The translations under genes and the position numbers were made by a program. From the NCBI GenBank assembly GCA_018830645.1, contig JAHJSA010000069.1, positions 1 to 55,278 of the forward strand: a DNA stretch of 55,278 bases, given 5' to 3'. Source of the DNA: Actinomycetota bacterium (lineage in GTDB: Bacteria; Actinomycetota; Thermoleophilia; RBG-16-64-13). The notes below the pieces were generated by a model. That model was not told where the DNA came from. It did not search any database and worked only from the letters and a program-made list of their open reading frames with translations. Shown here in pieces: positions 8,514 to 16,868 of this stretch. Numbering within the stretch: position 1 is the first letter of the stretch; each line of letters begins with the position of its first letter.

Positions 8514-9107
8514 CTACCCGGTCTTTCCGGCGGTGCCTGGAGCCACGGGCGGTGCTGCGTCACCCGCGCTCGGTTCAGTGGTGCCCACTGCGCCCGCCGG
8601 CGCGGCCTCCCGGATGCGCCCGGCGGCGTCCTGCACCGCCTCGAGCACATGGTAGTGAGTGATGCAGCGGCAGTGATTGCCCGCGAGCGCCTCCTGCACC
8701 TCCGCCAACGTGGGCACCGGGTTCTCGTCCAAGAGCGCCTTCGCGCTCATGAGGATACCCGGAGTGCAGAAGCCACACTGGAAGGCGGTGTGATCCACGA
8801 AGCTCTGCTGCAAAGGATGAAGCGCCCCCGTCTGCGGATCGACGAGCCCCTCCACCGTCACCACGCTACACCCGTCGCACTCCACGGTGAGGAGCGTGCA
8901 CGAGAGCACGGCCCGGCCGTCGAGTAGCACGGTGCACATGCCGCAGGCACCTCGGTCGCATGACACTTTGGTGCCGGTGAGACCCAGGACGTGGCGCAGG
9001 GTGTGCGCGAGGGTGTCCGCCGGGTCCACATCGGCCGCCGCGTGCCCCACGGTCAAGACGTGAGTCCGCCTATTGACCGTCAACCGGATCTGCGAAGCCC
9101 CCTGCAT
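8514..9107 (-). CDS. 2Fe-2S small subunit of the Mo hydroxylase
   Basis: 197 residues. The N-terminal plant-ferredoxin-like cluster site is CDRGACGMC plus the Cys in VLSCTLL; the C-terminal four-helix cluster site is CGFCTPG plus CRC in GNHCRCITHY. These are the two [2Fe-2S] centres of CoxS/HcrC-type subunits. The usual GNLCRCTGY is changed to GNHCRCITHY, a mild divergence. A 40-residue Ala/Pro/Gly-rich tail extends past the usual end. First gene of the operon. Confidence 0.9.
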   Translation of the reverse strand: MQGASQIRLTVNRRTHVLTVGHAAADVDPADTLAHTLRHVLGLTGTKVSCDRGACGMCTVLLDGRAVLSCTLLTVECDGCSVVTVEGLVDPQTGALHPLQQSFVDHTAFQCGFCTPGILMSAKALLDENPVPTLAEVQEALAGNHCRCITHYHVLEAVQDAAGRIREAAPAGAVGTTEPSAGDAAPPVAPGTAGKTG

Positions 9108-9140
9108 CCGACATCCCTTCCCGCGGCCGTCTCGGCCGGC

Positions 9141-9299
9141 CTAGCCCTTCAAGGAACGAGCATACCGTACCGCTTCCTCCCCCGCGATGCGCCCACTGTT
9201 GACGCCCACCCGTCCCAGCCCCGGAGTATCGCGGATCTGGTCGCGCTCGTCGAAGGGCCCGAACTCACCCACGGCACAATGGCCGCGCGTGATGGTCAC
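9141..9299 (-). pseudogene. C-terminal fragment of an FAD/NAD-linked dehydrogenase (remnant)
   Basis: A 52-codon frame starts with a GTG overlapping the acetoacetate-CoA ligase stop (GTGA) and ends at TAG 9143-9141. The peptide contains GEFGPFDERDQIRDTPGLG and NSGRIAGEEAVRYARS, resembling the end of flavoprotein dehydrogenases where a glycine-rich loop and NSGRIAG-like helix close the FAD site. No upstream part is present, so it is probably a leftover of a gene deleted here. The family assignment is tentative; a real small protein is possible. Confidence 0.35.
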
Positions 9300-11260
9300 C
9301 CGGCCCGGAGCTCCTCCACCAACCCCTCATAGAAATCGAGCGACTCCGGGTTGATCAGGGCGTCGCGGTTGGTGACCGGGCGCCCGTGCACCAGATTGGT
9401 CACGGCCGTCTCCACCTTCTTGCCGTTCAGGGTGTAGGGGATGTCGGGCGCCGCGATGAGTTTCGCGGGCACGTGCCGGGGCGAGGCGTTCTCCTTGAGG
9501 GTCTTCACGACGGCCGCGCGGAGTTCGTCGGTGAGGTCTTCGCCGGGGGCGAGCTTCACGAAGAGGAGGATGCGCTGGTCGCCCTGCCAGTCTTGACCGA
9601 TTGCCAGGGAGTCCGCGATCTGGGGCAGCTTCTCCACTTGGTTGTAGATTTCGGCCGTGCCGATACGCACGCCCGACGGCTTCAGCACCGCGTCCGAACG
9701 TCCGAAGAAGGTGATCCCGCCGGTCTGCGAGTCGAACATGACGTAGTCGCCGTGGCGCCAGATGCCGGGAAACACGTCGAAGTAGGCGTCGTGGTAACGC
9801 GTGCCCTCGGGGTCGTCCCAGAAGTAGAGCGGCATGGAGGGAGCCGGGGCCTCGCATACCAACTCGCCCTCCTCGTCGCGGAGCGGCTGCCCGGTCGGGT
9901 CGTAGCACTTGATCTTCATGCCCAGACCCGGGCCCTGCAGCTGGCCCGCGTACACCGGCTGTGCGGGACTCCCCAGGGCGAAGCAGCCGTTGATGTCGGT
10001 GCCGCCGGAGATGGAGTTGAAGTGGAGGTCGGCCTTGATGGCCTCGTAGACGTAGGCGAAGCCCTCAGGCGAAAGAGCTGAGCCCGTCTGCAAGATCGAG
10101 CGGAGGGCCGAGAGATCCACCTCGTCCTTGGGCTGATAGCCCTGGCTCTTCAGAAGCCCGATGTAGCTGGCGCTCGTGCCGAAGATGGTGACTCCGAGGT
10201 CGGCGATCAGACGCCAGAGCGCCCCGATGTCGGGGTAGGCGGGGTTGCCGTCGAAGAGCACGATGGTAGCCCCCGCCCCGAGCGCTGACAGCAGCCAGTT
10301 CCACATCATCCAGCTGGCGGTGGTGACGTAGAAGATGGTGTCGTCACGACGCAGGTCGGAGTGCAGCACCAGCTCCTTGCGCTGGTTTAGGAGGATGCCG
10401 CCCCCGCTCTGCACCAGACACTTGGGCTTGCCGGTGGTGCCGCTGGAGAACATGACCACGGCCGGATGATCGAAGGGAAGCTGCTCGAAGACGAGGTCGC
10501 CGCCTCGCTGGTCGGCGATGAAATCGTCGAAGGAGACGGCGCCGCGGATACCGGAGAGGTCGGCGCCCGGATCGCCGGCGTAGTGGGCCACCACCACGCG
10601 CTCGATGCTGGGGATCGCCTCCACCACCTGTGCGGTGTTCGCCAGGCAGTCGAAGACCCGATCCTTGTAGCGGTAGGCATCGACGGCGAACAGCACCGTG
10701 GGCTCGATCTGACCCAGGCGGTCGGCGGCGGCGGCGGGGCCGATGTCGGTGGCGCAGCTCGACCACACCGCCCCGATGGCGGTGGCGGCCAGCATGCCCA
10801 CGGCCGTCTCGATCATGTTGGGCATGTAGCCGGCCACGCGGTCGCCCACGCCCACCCCGGCGGCGCGCAGACCCCCCGCCACGCGGGACACCGTCTCGTA
10901 GAGCTGGGCGTAGCTCATGCGCCGGGGCGCCGCGGTCTCTCCCACGAAGATGAAGGCGGTCTGCCCGTCGCGGTAACGGAGTAGGTTCTCGGCGAAGTTG
11001 AGACGGGCGCCGGGGAACCAATTCGTGCCCGGGAACACCGAGAGGTCTTCCACAGGAGTCTCGTATGGAGTCGAGGTCTGGATCCCCAGGAAGTCCCATG
11101 CCGCCGCCCAGAAGGCGGGGATCTCGTCCACGCTCCACCGGTACAAGGAGTCATAGGAATCAAGAGCCAGAGAGTGACGCGCGTTCACGTACTCCCGGAA
11201 ACGGGTCATGTTGGCGGCGGCGATCTGCTCCGCCGATGGTTGCCACAACAACGCCGTCAA
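9296..11260 (-). CDS. aacS: Acetoacetate-CoA ligase
   Basis: 654 residues, full length. It activates acetoacetate with ATP and CoA to acetoacetyl-CoA. Marks: the ACS-family N-terminus (FWAAAWDFLGI, FPGTNWFPGARLNFAENLLRY), AMP-binding P-loop VVMFSSGTTGKPKCLVQ, the SGGTDINGCF motif, YDPTGQPLRDEEGELVCEAPAPS and the C-terminal lysine loop (PYTLNGKKVETAV). The NFAENLL and SGGTDI patterns separate AacS from acetyl-CoA synthetase. In context it would activate the free acetoacetate released by the BKACE lyase of the phloroglucinol-type pathway encoded upstream. Confidence 0.92.
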   Translation of the reverse strand: MTALLWQPSAEQIAAANMTRFREYVNARHSLALDSYDSLYRWSVDEIPAFWAAAWDFLGIQTSTPYETPVEDLSVFPGTNWFPGARLNFAENLLRYRDGQTAFIFVGETAAPRRMSYAQLYETVSRVAGGLRAAGVGVGDRVAGYMPNMIETAVGMLAATAIGAVWSSCATDIGPAAAADRLGQIEPTVLFAVDAYRYKDRVFDCLANTAQVVEAIPSIERVVVAHYAGDPGADLSGIRGAVSFDDFIADQRGGDLVFEQLPFDHPAVVMFSSGTTGKPKCLVQSGGGILLNQRKELVLHSDLRRDDTIFYVTTASWMMWNWLLSALGAGATIVLFDGNPAYPDIGALWRLIADLGVTIFGTSASYIGLLKSQGYQPKDEVDLSALRSILQTGSALSPEGFAYVYEAIKADLHFNSISGGTDINGCFALGSPAQPVYAGQLQGPGLGMKIKCYDPTGQPLRDEEGELVCEAPAPSMPLYFWDDPEGTRYHDAYFDVFPGIWRHGDYVMFDSQTGGITFFGRSDAVLKPSGVRIGTAEIYNQVEKLPQIADSLAIGQDWQGDQRILLFVKLAPGEDLTDELRAAVVKTLKENASPRHVPAKLIAAPDIPYTLNGKKVETAVTNLVHGRPVTNRDALINPESLDFYEGLVEELRAG

Positions 11261-11339
11261 GTCGTGCCTCCTTTGGTCCCCACGTCAGGACTCGATCTCT
11301 GGAGCCGGTTCGCATTCGCGCCTGCAGGCCGTTCCGGCG

Positions 11340-11768
11340 TCACTCAGGCACCGGCCTGATCCAATCCACTCCCGCCTGCCTTCCCGCCCTTGCAAGGCGC
11401 CTGTCTGTGGTCCACAGCTCGACACCAGCCGACTCGGCCAGCGCCAGATAGGCCGCATCGTACGCAGCCTTCTGCCCGATCCGTGCCGCCCAGGCGAGAG
11501 CGCGCCGACCCAGATCCGGCGACGGCTCAACCCAGTGGATGTTCAATGACAAAGCATCATCGAGGGCGTCGGCGGCGCGGTCCGCGGTGAGCCAGGAAGC
11601 GGCGACCGCCTTCCGGCACGCGGTCGCTACTTCGTACGCCATGAGGTACGGGGCCAACAGCACCTCGCCCGTCTCTGTCCAAAGGCGGATCCGCGACCGG
11701 GCCTCGTCCGAGCATGGGAGCGGCAACGCGGTTGCCACCACGAGTCCGGCATCGATGACGACCGTCAC
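11340..11768 (-). CDS. VapC-like PIN-domain toxin
   Basis: 142 residues. Asp in VVIDAGLVVA at the start, Glu in MAYEVATACRKA, Asp in AAYDAAYLALAE and Asp in LWTTDRRLA give the four acidic PIN residues. It overlaps the RHH antitoxin gene by ATGA. The module sits between acetoacetate-CoA ligase and the transhydroxylase genes on the same strand, apparently inserted into the catabolic cluster. Confidence 0.87.
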   Translation of the reverse strand: MTVVIDAGLVVATALPLPCSDEARSRIRLWTETGEVLLAPYLMAYEVATACRKAVAASWLTADRAADALDDALSLNIHWVEPSPDLGRRALAWAARIGQKAAYDAAYLALAESAGVELWTTDRRLARAGRQAGVDWIRPVPE

Positions 11769-12064
11769 TCCTCCCCCTTCCAGATACGATCGAGTTCGGC
11801 CTCACGCTCTTCCCGTGCCTCCCGGATGAGGTCGACATCCAACACGCCATGCCGTTCTCGAATCTCTTCCCGCAGACGGTCGAGCCGCTCCAAGGCCTCC
11901 AAGCGGCGCGCCCTCGTGGCCGCCCGGGTATCATCGTCCAAGAACTCACGCACGGCCTGCCGGACCAGGTCGGATATGCTCCTTCCCTGCTCCTCCGCCA
12001 ATCTCGCGAGAGACCGCTGCTGCTCCGGCTCCAGTAGAATCTGCGCTCGGTACTTCGTGGCCAT
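11765..12064 (-). CDS. RHH antitoxin (VapB-like)
   Basis: 99 residues from MATKYRAQILLEPEQQ; the longer frame before it would run through the operator palindrome. The strand KYRAQILL with helices EQQRSLARLAEEQGRSISDLVRQAVREFL is the DNA-binding ribbon-helix-helix; the long charged helical tail (ARRLEALERLDRLREEIRER) should bind the PIN toxin. AAGGAG lies just upstream. Confidence 0.82.
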   Translation of the reverse strand: MATKYRAQILLEPEQQRSLARLAEEQGRSISDLVRQAVREFLDDDTRAATRARRLEALERLDRLREEIRERHGVLDVDLIREAREEREAELDRIWKGEE

Positions 12065-12081
12065 CAGAACACTCCTTCTTA

Positions 12082-12107
12082 TTACACATACACCCCCGCA
12101 TGTGTAA
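12082..12107. promoter_or_regulatory. Operator palindrome upstream of vapBC
   Basis: Perfect 8-base arms TTACACAT and ATGTGTAA separated by 10 bases, 18 bases upstream of the antitoxin ATG and adjoining the ribosome-binding AAGGAG. A typical autoregulation site for an RHH antitoxin; inferred from symmetry. Confidence 0.55.
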
Positions 12108-12153
12108 GGTATGCCCATCGACCCTCACGGGGCAACCGCCGTCTCCACAAGCT

Positions 12154-15114
12154 CTACTCCCCCGCCCACGGCTCCACGTCGATCAGGCACGAGAGCGCCG
12201 CCATGGCGTGCGAGCGTTTGATCATCATGCGGCTCGGGGTGAGGATGTTCACGCAGCCGCCCCGGTCGGGCGACTCCCCGGGCTCACCTATGGGGTCGTA
12301 CGTGGCGGCCGACTCGTACGAGTGCACCGTACCCGGCCGCACCCGTTCCGAGAGCTGGGCCGCGCAGATGACTGCGCCTCGGTCGTTGAAGAGCTTGATG
12401 AGTGCGCCCTCCGTGATGCCGCGGGCGGCCGCGTCGGCCGGGTTCACGCGAGCCACCCAGTAGTAGTAGCCGTCGATGAGCACGCGGTGGTCCTTCACGT
12501 CGTTGATGGTGCTGTCCTTGCCGTCGCTCATGGTGTGGAAGGTGAAGCGGGCGTGCGGGGAAACAAGGTGCAACGGGTACTTTTCGTAGAGTTCGGCGGC
12601 GTGGGGACCCTCCCACGCCGGGACGTACTTGAGGATGGGTGACCGTTCGGGATCGTCGGGGTCGAGGCGCTTCAGGCTCGACGACTCGAACTCCAGCTTG
12701 CCCGACTGAGTCTGGAGGCCACGACGGAACTCCTCGGTGTAGTCGCCGGGGAGTGGTGCGAGTTCAGGGGTGTCCTTGAGACGGTCCTCGTAGAACCAAC
12801 GATACGACACGGGGTCGCGGCGCTCGACGGAGGGCGGCGGCACCACGTAGTAGCCCTTCTTCGCGAACTCCTTCCACGACATGGTCTTGGGCAGGTCGGT
12901 GGCTTCGAAGACGCGGCGGCACCAGTCGAGCTCGGTCATGCCCTCGGAGTAGACGGCGCCGAGCCCCAGGCGCGTGGCCAGCTCGAGGAAGATCTGGAAG
13001 TCCGACTTCGACTCGCCCAGAGGCTCGATGCACTTATGTTGCATCAACGCCACTCGGTGGTTCACCTGGGTGAACGAGTGCTGGATGTAGCCACCCGAGT
13101 TGGCGAACTCGCTGATGTCCCAGCGCTCGAAGCTGGTGCAGGCGGGCAGGATGACGTCGGCGAAGGCGGCCTCGCCCTCGAACCAGATAGATTGGTTGAC
13201 GACGAACTCCAGCTTGTCGGCCCGATACATGCGGGCGTAACGGTTCGTGTCGACCATCGTGCCGAAGTGGGAGCCGCCGTACTTGTAGTACATCTTCACC
13301 GGCGAGTGGCCGGGCGACGGGTACTGGAAACGGAAGAACTGACCCTCGATGGTGCGGGGGTCGGTGGGGTAGCCCTCACAATGCCCGTCCATGATGGCCT
13401 CGGGGATCTTCAGGCGAGGGATCGCCTGTTGCACCGTGTTCATGGTGGCAACCTGCGGCATGCGCTGATACATGTTGGCGGCGAGGGCGGTGCCGTTCAG
13501 GTCGCCGGAGAAACCACCCTCCGCGTAGCCCGGGAAGAAGAAGCGCGTGTCCACGGGGGTGCCTTGCTGCATACAGCCCACGTTGACGCCGGGCTTGCCC
13601 AGGCCCTGCATGGCCATGAGGCACACCATGCCCCGAGCCCAGTCGCCGCCGGTGGCGGTGCGACAGGCGGCCCCGAAGCCGACGATGCCCCCGGGCGCCA
13701 GATAGGTGCGCTTGCTCCCCCATTCGCGGGCCAGGGCACGGATATCCTTGGCGGGCACGCCCGACTCGGCCTCCTGCCACTCCGGGGTCTTGGCGACGCC
13801 GTCCTCCTCGCCCAGGATGTAGGCCTTCCACTTGTCGAAGCCCACCGTACGGTCGGCCACGTAGTCCTGGTCGTACAGTCCCTCGGTGATCCAGGTGTGG
13901 GCGATGGCCAGCACCATGGCGCTGTCGGTGCCGGGGAGCGGCGCCAGCCACTTGCCGCCGAGCAGGGCGGCCGTGTGGTTGTAGTAGGGGTCGATGTGCA
14001 CGAAGGGGATGCCGAGCTCCTTCAGCCACTGGCGGCGGATGGTGCCCTCGTGGGCGCCGTACACTCCGCTTGTGGCCTCCGGGTCCGACGACCAGAACAC
14101 CACCATCTCGCAGTGCTTCAGGCAATCTTCCACCGTGCTGTAGGTCTCGCCGCCGCCGTTGCGGGCGCTGTGGCCCCAGTGGTGGGTGGCGCCCCAGTAC
14201 CACCCCTCCCAGCTGTCGGGGTTGTGGGCGATGGGCGTCCAGCCGATCGTGTTGAAGAAGCGCATGCGCGCGCTCAGCCAGTAGCCCAGGATGCCCCAGG
14301 TGTGGTGCGAGCCGGAGCCGTTCATGATGGCGCCGGGGCCGTGCTCGCGCTTCACCCGCTTGATCTCGGCGGCCACCAAGTCGAGCGCCTCGTCCCAGCT
14401 GATGCGCTCGTAGCCGGAGGTGCCCCTATTCTGTGGATTCCGCTCGCCGTTCGGATCGAAGTCCACCCGCTTCATCGGGTAGAGGATGCGGGCGGGCGAG
14501 TACACCATCGACTTCCAGGCCAGGGTGTGCGAGTTGATGGTGGTCTTGCGCGGCGGGGAGAAGATGCGACCGTGAGCCTCGATGGTCCAGCTCTCGGGGT
14601 CGGAGTCGTCGAACTCGATGGGCGTGATGCGCAGGATCTTGCCGTCCTTCACGAACACGAAGACGGGTCCGCCGTTCGTGTTGCTCGTGAAGCGACGCAC
14701 CCCGTCGCCCATATCGGTGCCGTACTCGGTTCCCGCGGTGAGCATCATCTGCAGAGTCTGCGAGAACCACACGCCTGCCTCGTCGGAGCCGTCAAGGGCC
14801 ATCTCGAAGTTCTTGAGGGCGCTGATGAATTCCAGGGTGTCCCGATTGGGCTTCATCAGGCGCACCGCCACGTCGGCCGTGTCGAACACCATGCTGCAGT
14901 CGGGCGATGGGTGGATGCCGGAGGCGGACTTCACCTTGCCGCCGCGGATCGCGAAGTAACGGCCGTGCGACCCGTCGCGCAGGGCGATCTGGGCCACGAT
15001 GTCGCGCTCGCGCAGACGGGCGGCGAAGTCGGGGTGCCTGCGGGCCGTGGCCCGAAGCAGTACCTCGACGCCCAGGAGGGTGGCGGTGAAGCGCTTGTCG
15101 GCGAGAGTGCTCAC
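12154..15114 (-). CDS. Pyrogallol-type transhydroxylase, large (molybdopterin) subunit with N-terminal SCP2-like domain
   Basis: 986 residues. From about residue 145 it is closely similar along its length to the Pelobacter acidigallici pyrogallol:phloroglucinol transhydroxylase alpha subunit (DMSO-reductase family). The residues I recall as catalytic there (His144, Asp174, Ser175 binding Mo, Tyr404) all align at a constant offset of 126: His270 in GSHHTWG, Asp300-Ser301 in NPDSWEGW, Tyr530 in FFFPGYAEGG. Residues 1-130 (ALRDGSHGRYFAIRGG, FISALKNFEMALDG) look like an SCP2 sterol-carrier-type domain not found in the Pelobacter enzyme. Predicted reaction: convert pyrogallol to phloroglucinol using 1,2,3,5-tetrahydroxybenzene as cosubstrate. 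The related resorcinol hydroxylase (RehL) is an alternative. The start overlaps the small-subunit stop. No twin-Arg signal, so cytoplasmic. Confidence 0.88.
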   Translation of the reverse strand: MSTLADKRFTATLLGVEVLLRATARRHPDFAARLRERDIVAQIALRDGSHGRYFAIRGGKVKSASGIHPSPDCSMVFDTADVAVRLMKPNRDTLEFISALKNFEMALDGSDEAGVWFSQTLQMMLTAGTEYGTDMGDGVRRFTSNTNGGPVFVFVKDGKILRITPIEFDDSDPESWTIEAHGRIFSPPRKTTINSHTLAWKSMVYSPARILYPMKRVDFDPNGERNPQNRGTSGYERISWDEALDLVAAEIKRVKREHGPGAIMNGSGSHHTWGILGYWLSARMRFFNTIGWTPIAHNPDSWEGWYWGATHHWGHSARNGGGETYSTVEDCLKHCEMVVFWSSDPEATSGVYGAHEGTIRRQWLKELGIPFVHIDPYYNHTAALLGGKWLAPLPGTDSAMVLAIAHTWITEGLYDQDYVADRTVGFDKWKAYILGEEDGVAKTPEWQEAESGVPAKDIRALAREWGSKRTYLAPGGIVGFGAACRTATGGDWARGMVCLMAMQGLGKPGVNVGCMQQGTPVDTRFFFPGYAEGGFSGDLNGTALAANMYQRMPQVATMNTVQQAIPRLKIPEAIMDGHCEGYPTDPRTIEGQFFRFQYPSPGHSPVKMYYKYGGSHFGTMVDTNRYARMYRADKLEFVVNQSIWFEGEAAFADVILPACTSFERWDISEFANSGGYIQHSFTQVNHRVALMQHKCIEPLGESKSDFQIFLELATRLGLGAVYSEGMTELDWCRRVFEATDLPKTMSWKEFAKKGYYVVPPPSVERRDPVSYRWFYEDRLKDTPELAPLPGDYTEEFRRGLQTQSGKLEFESSSLKRLDPDDPERSPILKYVPAWEGPHAAELYEKYPLHLVSPHARFTFHTMSDGKDSTINDVKDHRVLIDGYYYWVARVNPADAAARGITEGALIKLFNDRGAVICAAQLSERVRPGTVHSYESAATYDPIGEPGESPDRGGCVNILTPSRMMIKRSHAMAALSCLIDVEPWAGE

Positions 15115-16001
15115 AGGGAGACCTCCTGCAGACGGATAGTGCCCACGTTGCAGCTGCCCGCGATGTCGACCTCGTAGGACACAGGCGCGTATCCTTCCAA
15201 CGCGATGGAGAAGGAGTAGCCTCCCGGCTCCAAGACCAGACCGTCGATGCGGAAGTCACCGAACGCATCGGTGATGGCCGTAGAAAGCGGCGCGGAGGCC
15301 GACCCCCCCGTGGCCGACTCGGCCGCGACCGGATCGCCGGCGTACAGTTCGACGGTCGCCCCCGCGGCACACTCCACGAGGCCGTCGCGCTCCAGCGATA
15401 CGGAGCCGCACACGAGGTGGGAATCCCAGCGCGACAGGTTCTTGTAGAGCACCCGCGGCCGGGTGGCGTACTCTGGGTTCAGGGCTTCCAGGCCTTGGCC
15501 CGCCGCGGTCGCCTGCATCTGCATGTCGGAGGCTTCCACGAGCCGCAGCGCCCCGGTGGGGCACGCCTGGGTGCACCGCGTGTCGCGCCACCCCTGGTCG
15601 AGCAGGTGGGCGCAGAGGGTGCACTTCTGGGGCAGCCCGGCCTCCTCGTTCCAGAATATTGCTCCGTAGGGGCAGGAGGCGGGCAACTCGCTCATGCCTT
15701 GGGTGCGAACTGGATCGATGAGCACGATGCCATCCTCGCGCTTGCGCACGGCGCCGCCGCCGGCGGCCACGCACGGGGCGTCGTCACAGTGCATGCACGG
15801 CACGGGTAGGTACACGGCATCCACCAGCGGGTAGCGCCCCCGCTCCTTCCGCAGGATGTCGATCCACCTCTGGCCGTGCCGCGGCTGGGAAGCCGCGTAG
15901 CCGGGCCACTCGTTGTCGACGTGCTCGTCCTTGCAGGCGAGGAAGCAGTTGTTGCAGTCCTCGCAGCGTTCCACGTCGATCACCAGATGCCATCGGGCCA
16001 T
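15111..16001 (-). CDS. Transhydroxylase small (iron-sulfur) subunit
   Basis: 296 residues. Four-cluster ferredoxin arrangement like the beta subunit of Pelobacter transhydroxylase: CEDCNNCFLAC, CMHCDDAPCVAAGGG, CPYGAIF, CTLCAHLL, CTQACPTGAL. The C-terminal part from about residue 200 (GATVELYAGDP, ITDAFGDFRIDGL) is the small Ig/carboxypeptidase-regulatory-like barrel also present in the Pelobacter subunit. It shuttles electrons for the Mo centre. It overlaps the large-subunit gene by four bases and is preceded by a strong GGAGGGAGGA ribosome-binding site. Confidence 0.9.
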   Translation of the reverse strand: MARWHLVIDVERCEDCNNCFLACKDEHVDNEWPGYAASQPRHGQRWIDILRKERGRYPLVDAVYLPVPCMHCDDAPCVAAGGGAVRKREDGIVLIDPVRTQGMSELPASCPYGAIFWNEEAGLPQKCTLCAHLLDQGWRDTRCTQACPTGALRLVEASDMQMQATAAGQGLEALNPEYATRPRVLYKNLSRWDSHLVCGSVSLERDGLVECAAGATVELYAGDPVAAESATGGSASAPLSTAITDAFGDFRIDGLVLEPGGYSFSIALEGYAPVSYEVDIAGSCNVGTIRLQEVSL

Positions 16002-16101
16002 GTGTCCTCCCTCACGCGACGGCCGACGGAAGGCGGGCGACCCCCCTAGGGGCGATCGACCATCGCCGTCCGCCGGTCCCGCAACCTACCAGTGGATGAT
16101 C

Positions 16102-16863
16102 CTACTGCTCGTCCTCGTCGATGATGGCCACCAGGCGCACGATGGAGCCGTCGCCCTTGGTCCAGCGGATGGGGAAGCCGGCGATGGTGCACCGCATGCC
16201 CACCACCTGAGCCAGGTCGCCGCCCACGTTCTCCCACCCCATGATGCCGTTGCGCATCAGCAGGTTGTGGCAGGGCTCCCACTCGGGGAAGTCCTCGAGA
16301 ACGTCGCGACCGGTCTCGCGCTTGTATTCAGCGCACACGTCGGGGCGCAGCGGGCCGGGGCCGTGCGGTCCGATAGCCGTGCCGAGCGGATGGTCGAGTG
16401 CCTGCTGGTCCACGCCTACAGCCTTGACGCCTTTCTCCACGAACCACTCACCGGCTTCTTTGTACAAGCCCGGGGAGTAGCAGAAGTACTCGGTGCTGTC
16501 GGAGTACTTGTGATGCCACCCCGTGTGGACGATCACGATGTCGCCCTTCTCGATCTTGGGCGTGGCCTTCTCCAGGTCGTCGGCGGTGATGACGCCCCAC
16601 TTGGGCTTGGGGATGTCCACGATGACGCCGGTGCCGTAGTAGCTGTCCAAGGGGATCTGATCGGTGTACAGACCGCCCTCGAACACGTGGGCCGGGGAGT
16701 CGGCGTGGGTCGAGCAGTGCATCGTGGTGGTGATCACCTGCGAGAGTACGCCCGACTTGGCGTGGTAGTGCATCCGCTCGATCTTGACGTCCGAGAAGTA
16801 CGGCCACAGCGGCACCTTGTCGCCGAAGGGATGACTCAGGTCCACCAATCTCGTCTTGCCCAT
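16102..16863 (-). CDS. Cyclase-family metal hydrolase; candidate dihydrophloroglucinol cyclohydrolase
   Basis: 253 residues. The motif HCSTHADSPAH is the HxGTHxDxPxH metal-binding signature of the cyclase family (kynurenine formamidase-like), with DLSHPFGDKVPLW at the N-terminus and GVDQQALDHPLG later. In anaerobic phloroglucinol degradation a Mn-dependent member of this family hydrolytically opens dihydrophloroglucinol to 3-hydroxy-5-oxohexanoate. Position between the SDR/dehydrogenase genes and the transhydroxylase supports that role here; activity itself is inferred. It follows the dehydrogenase gene by five bases. Confidence 0.8.
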   Translation of the reverse strand: MGKTRLVDLSHPFGDKVPLWPYFSDVKIERMHYHAKSGVLSQVITTTMHCSTHADSPAHVFEGGLYTDQIPLDSYYGTGVIVDIPKPKWGVITADDLEKATPKIEKGDIVIVHTGWHHKYSDSTEYFCYSPGLYKEAGEWFVEKGVKAVGVDQQALDHPLGTAIGPHGPGPLRPDVCAEYKRETGRDVLEDFPEWEPCHNLLMRNGIMGWENVGGDLAQVVGMRCTIAGFPIRWTKGDGSIVRLVAIIDEDEQ

Positions 16864-16868
16864 CTCTA

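Noticed and set aside
12154-15114. Resorcinol hydroxylase (RehL) as the sole reading of the large subunit
   Set aside because: RehL is a close relative and cannot be fully excluded, but the adjacent phloroglucinol-type reductase, ring hydrolase and lyase genes favour pyrogallol transhydroxylase.
13036-15177. 713-residue plus-strand frame opposite the transhydroxylase gene
   Set aside because: His/Val/Gly-rich antisense product without domains; the opposite strand has all catalytic residues of a known enzyme.
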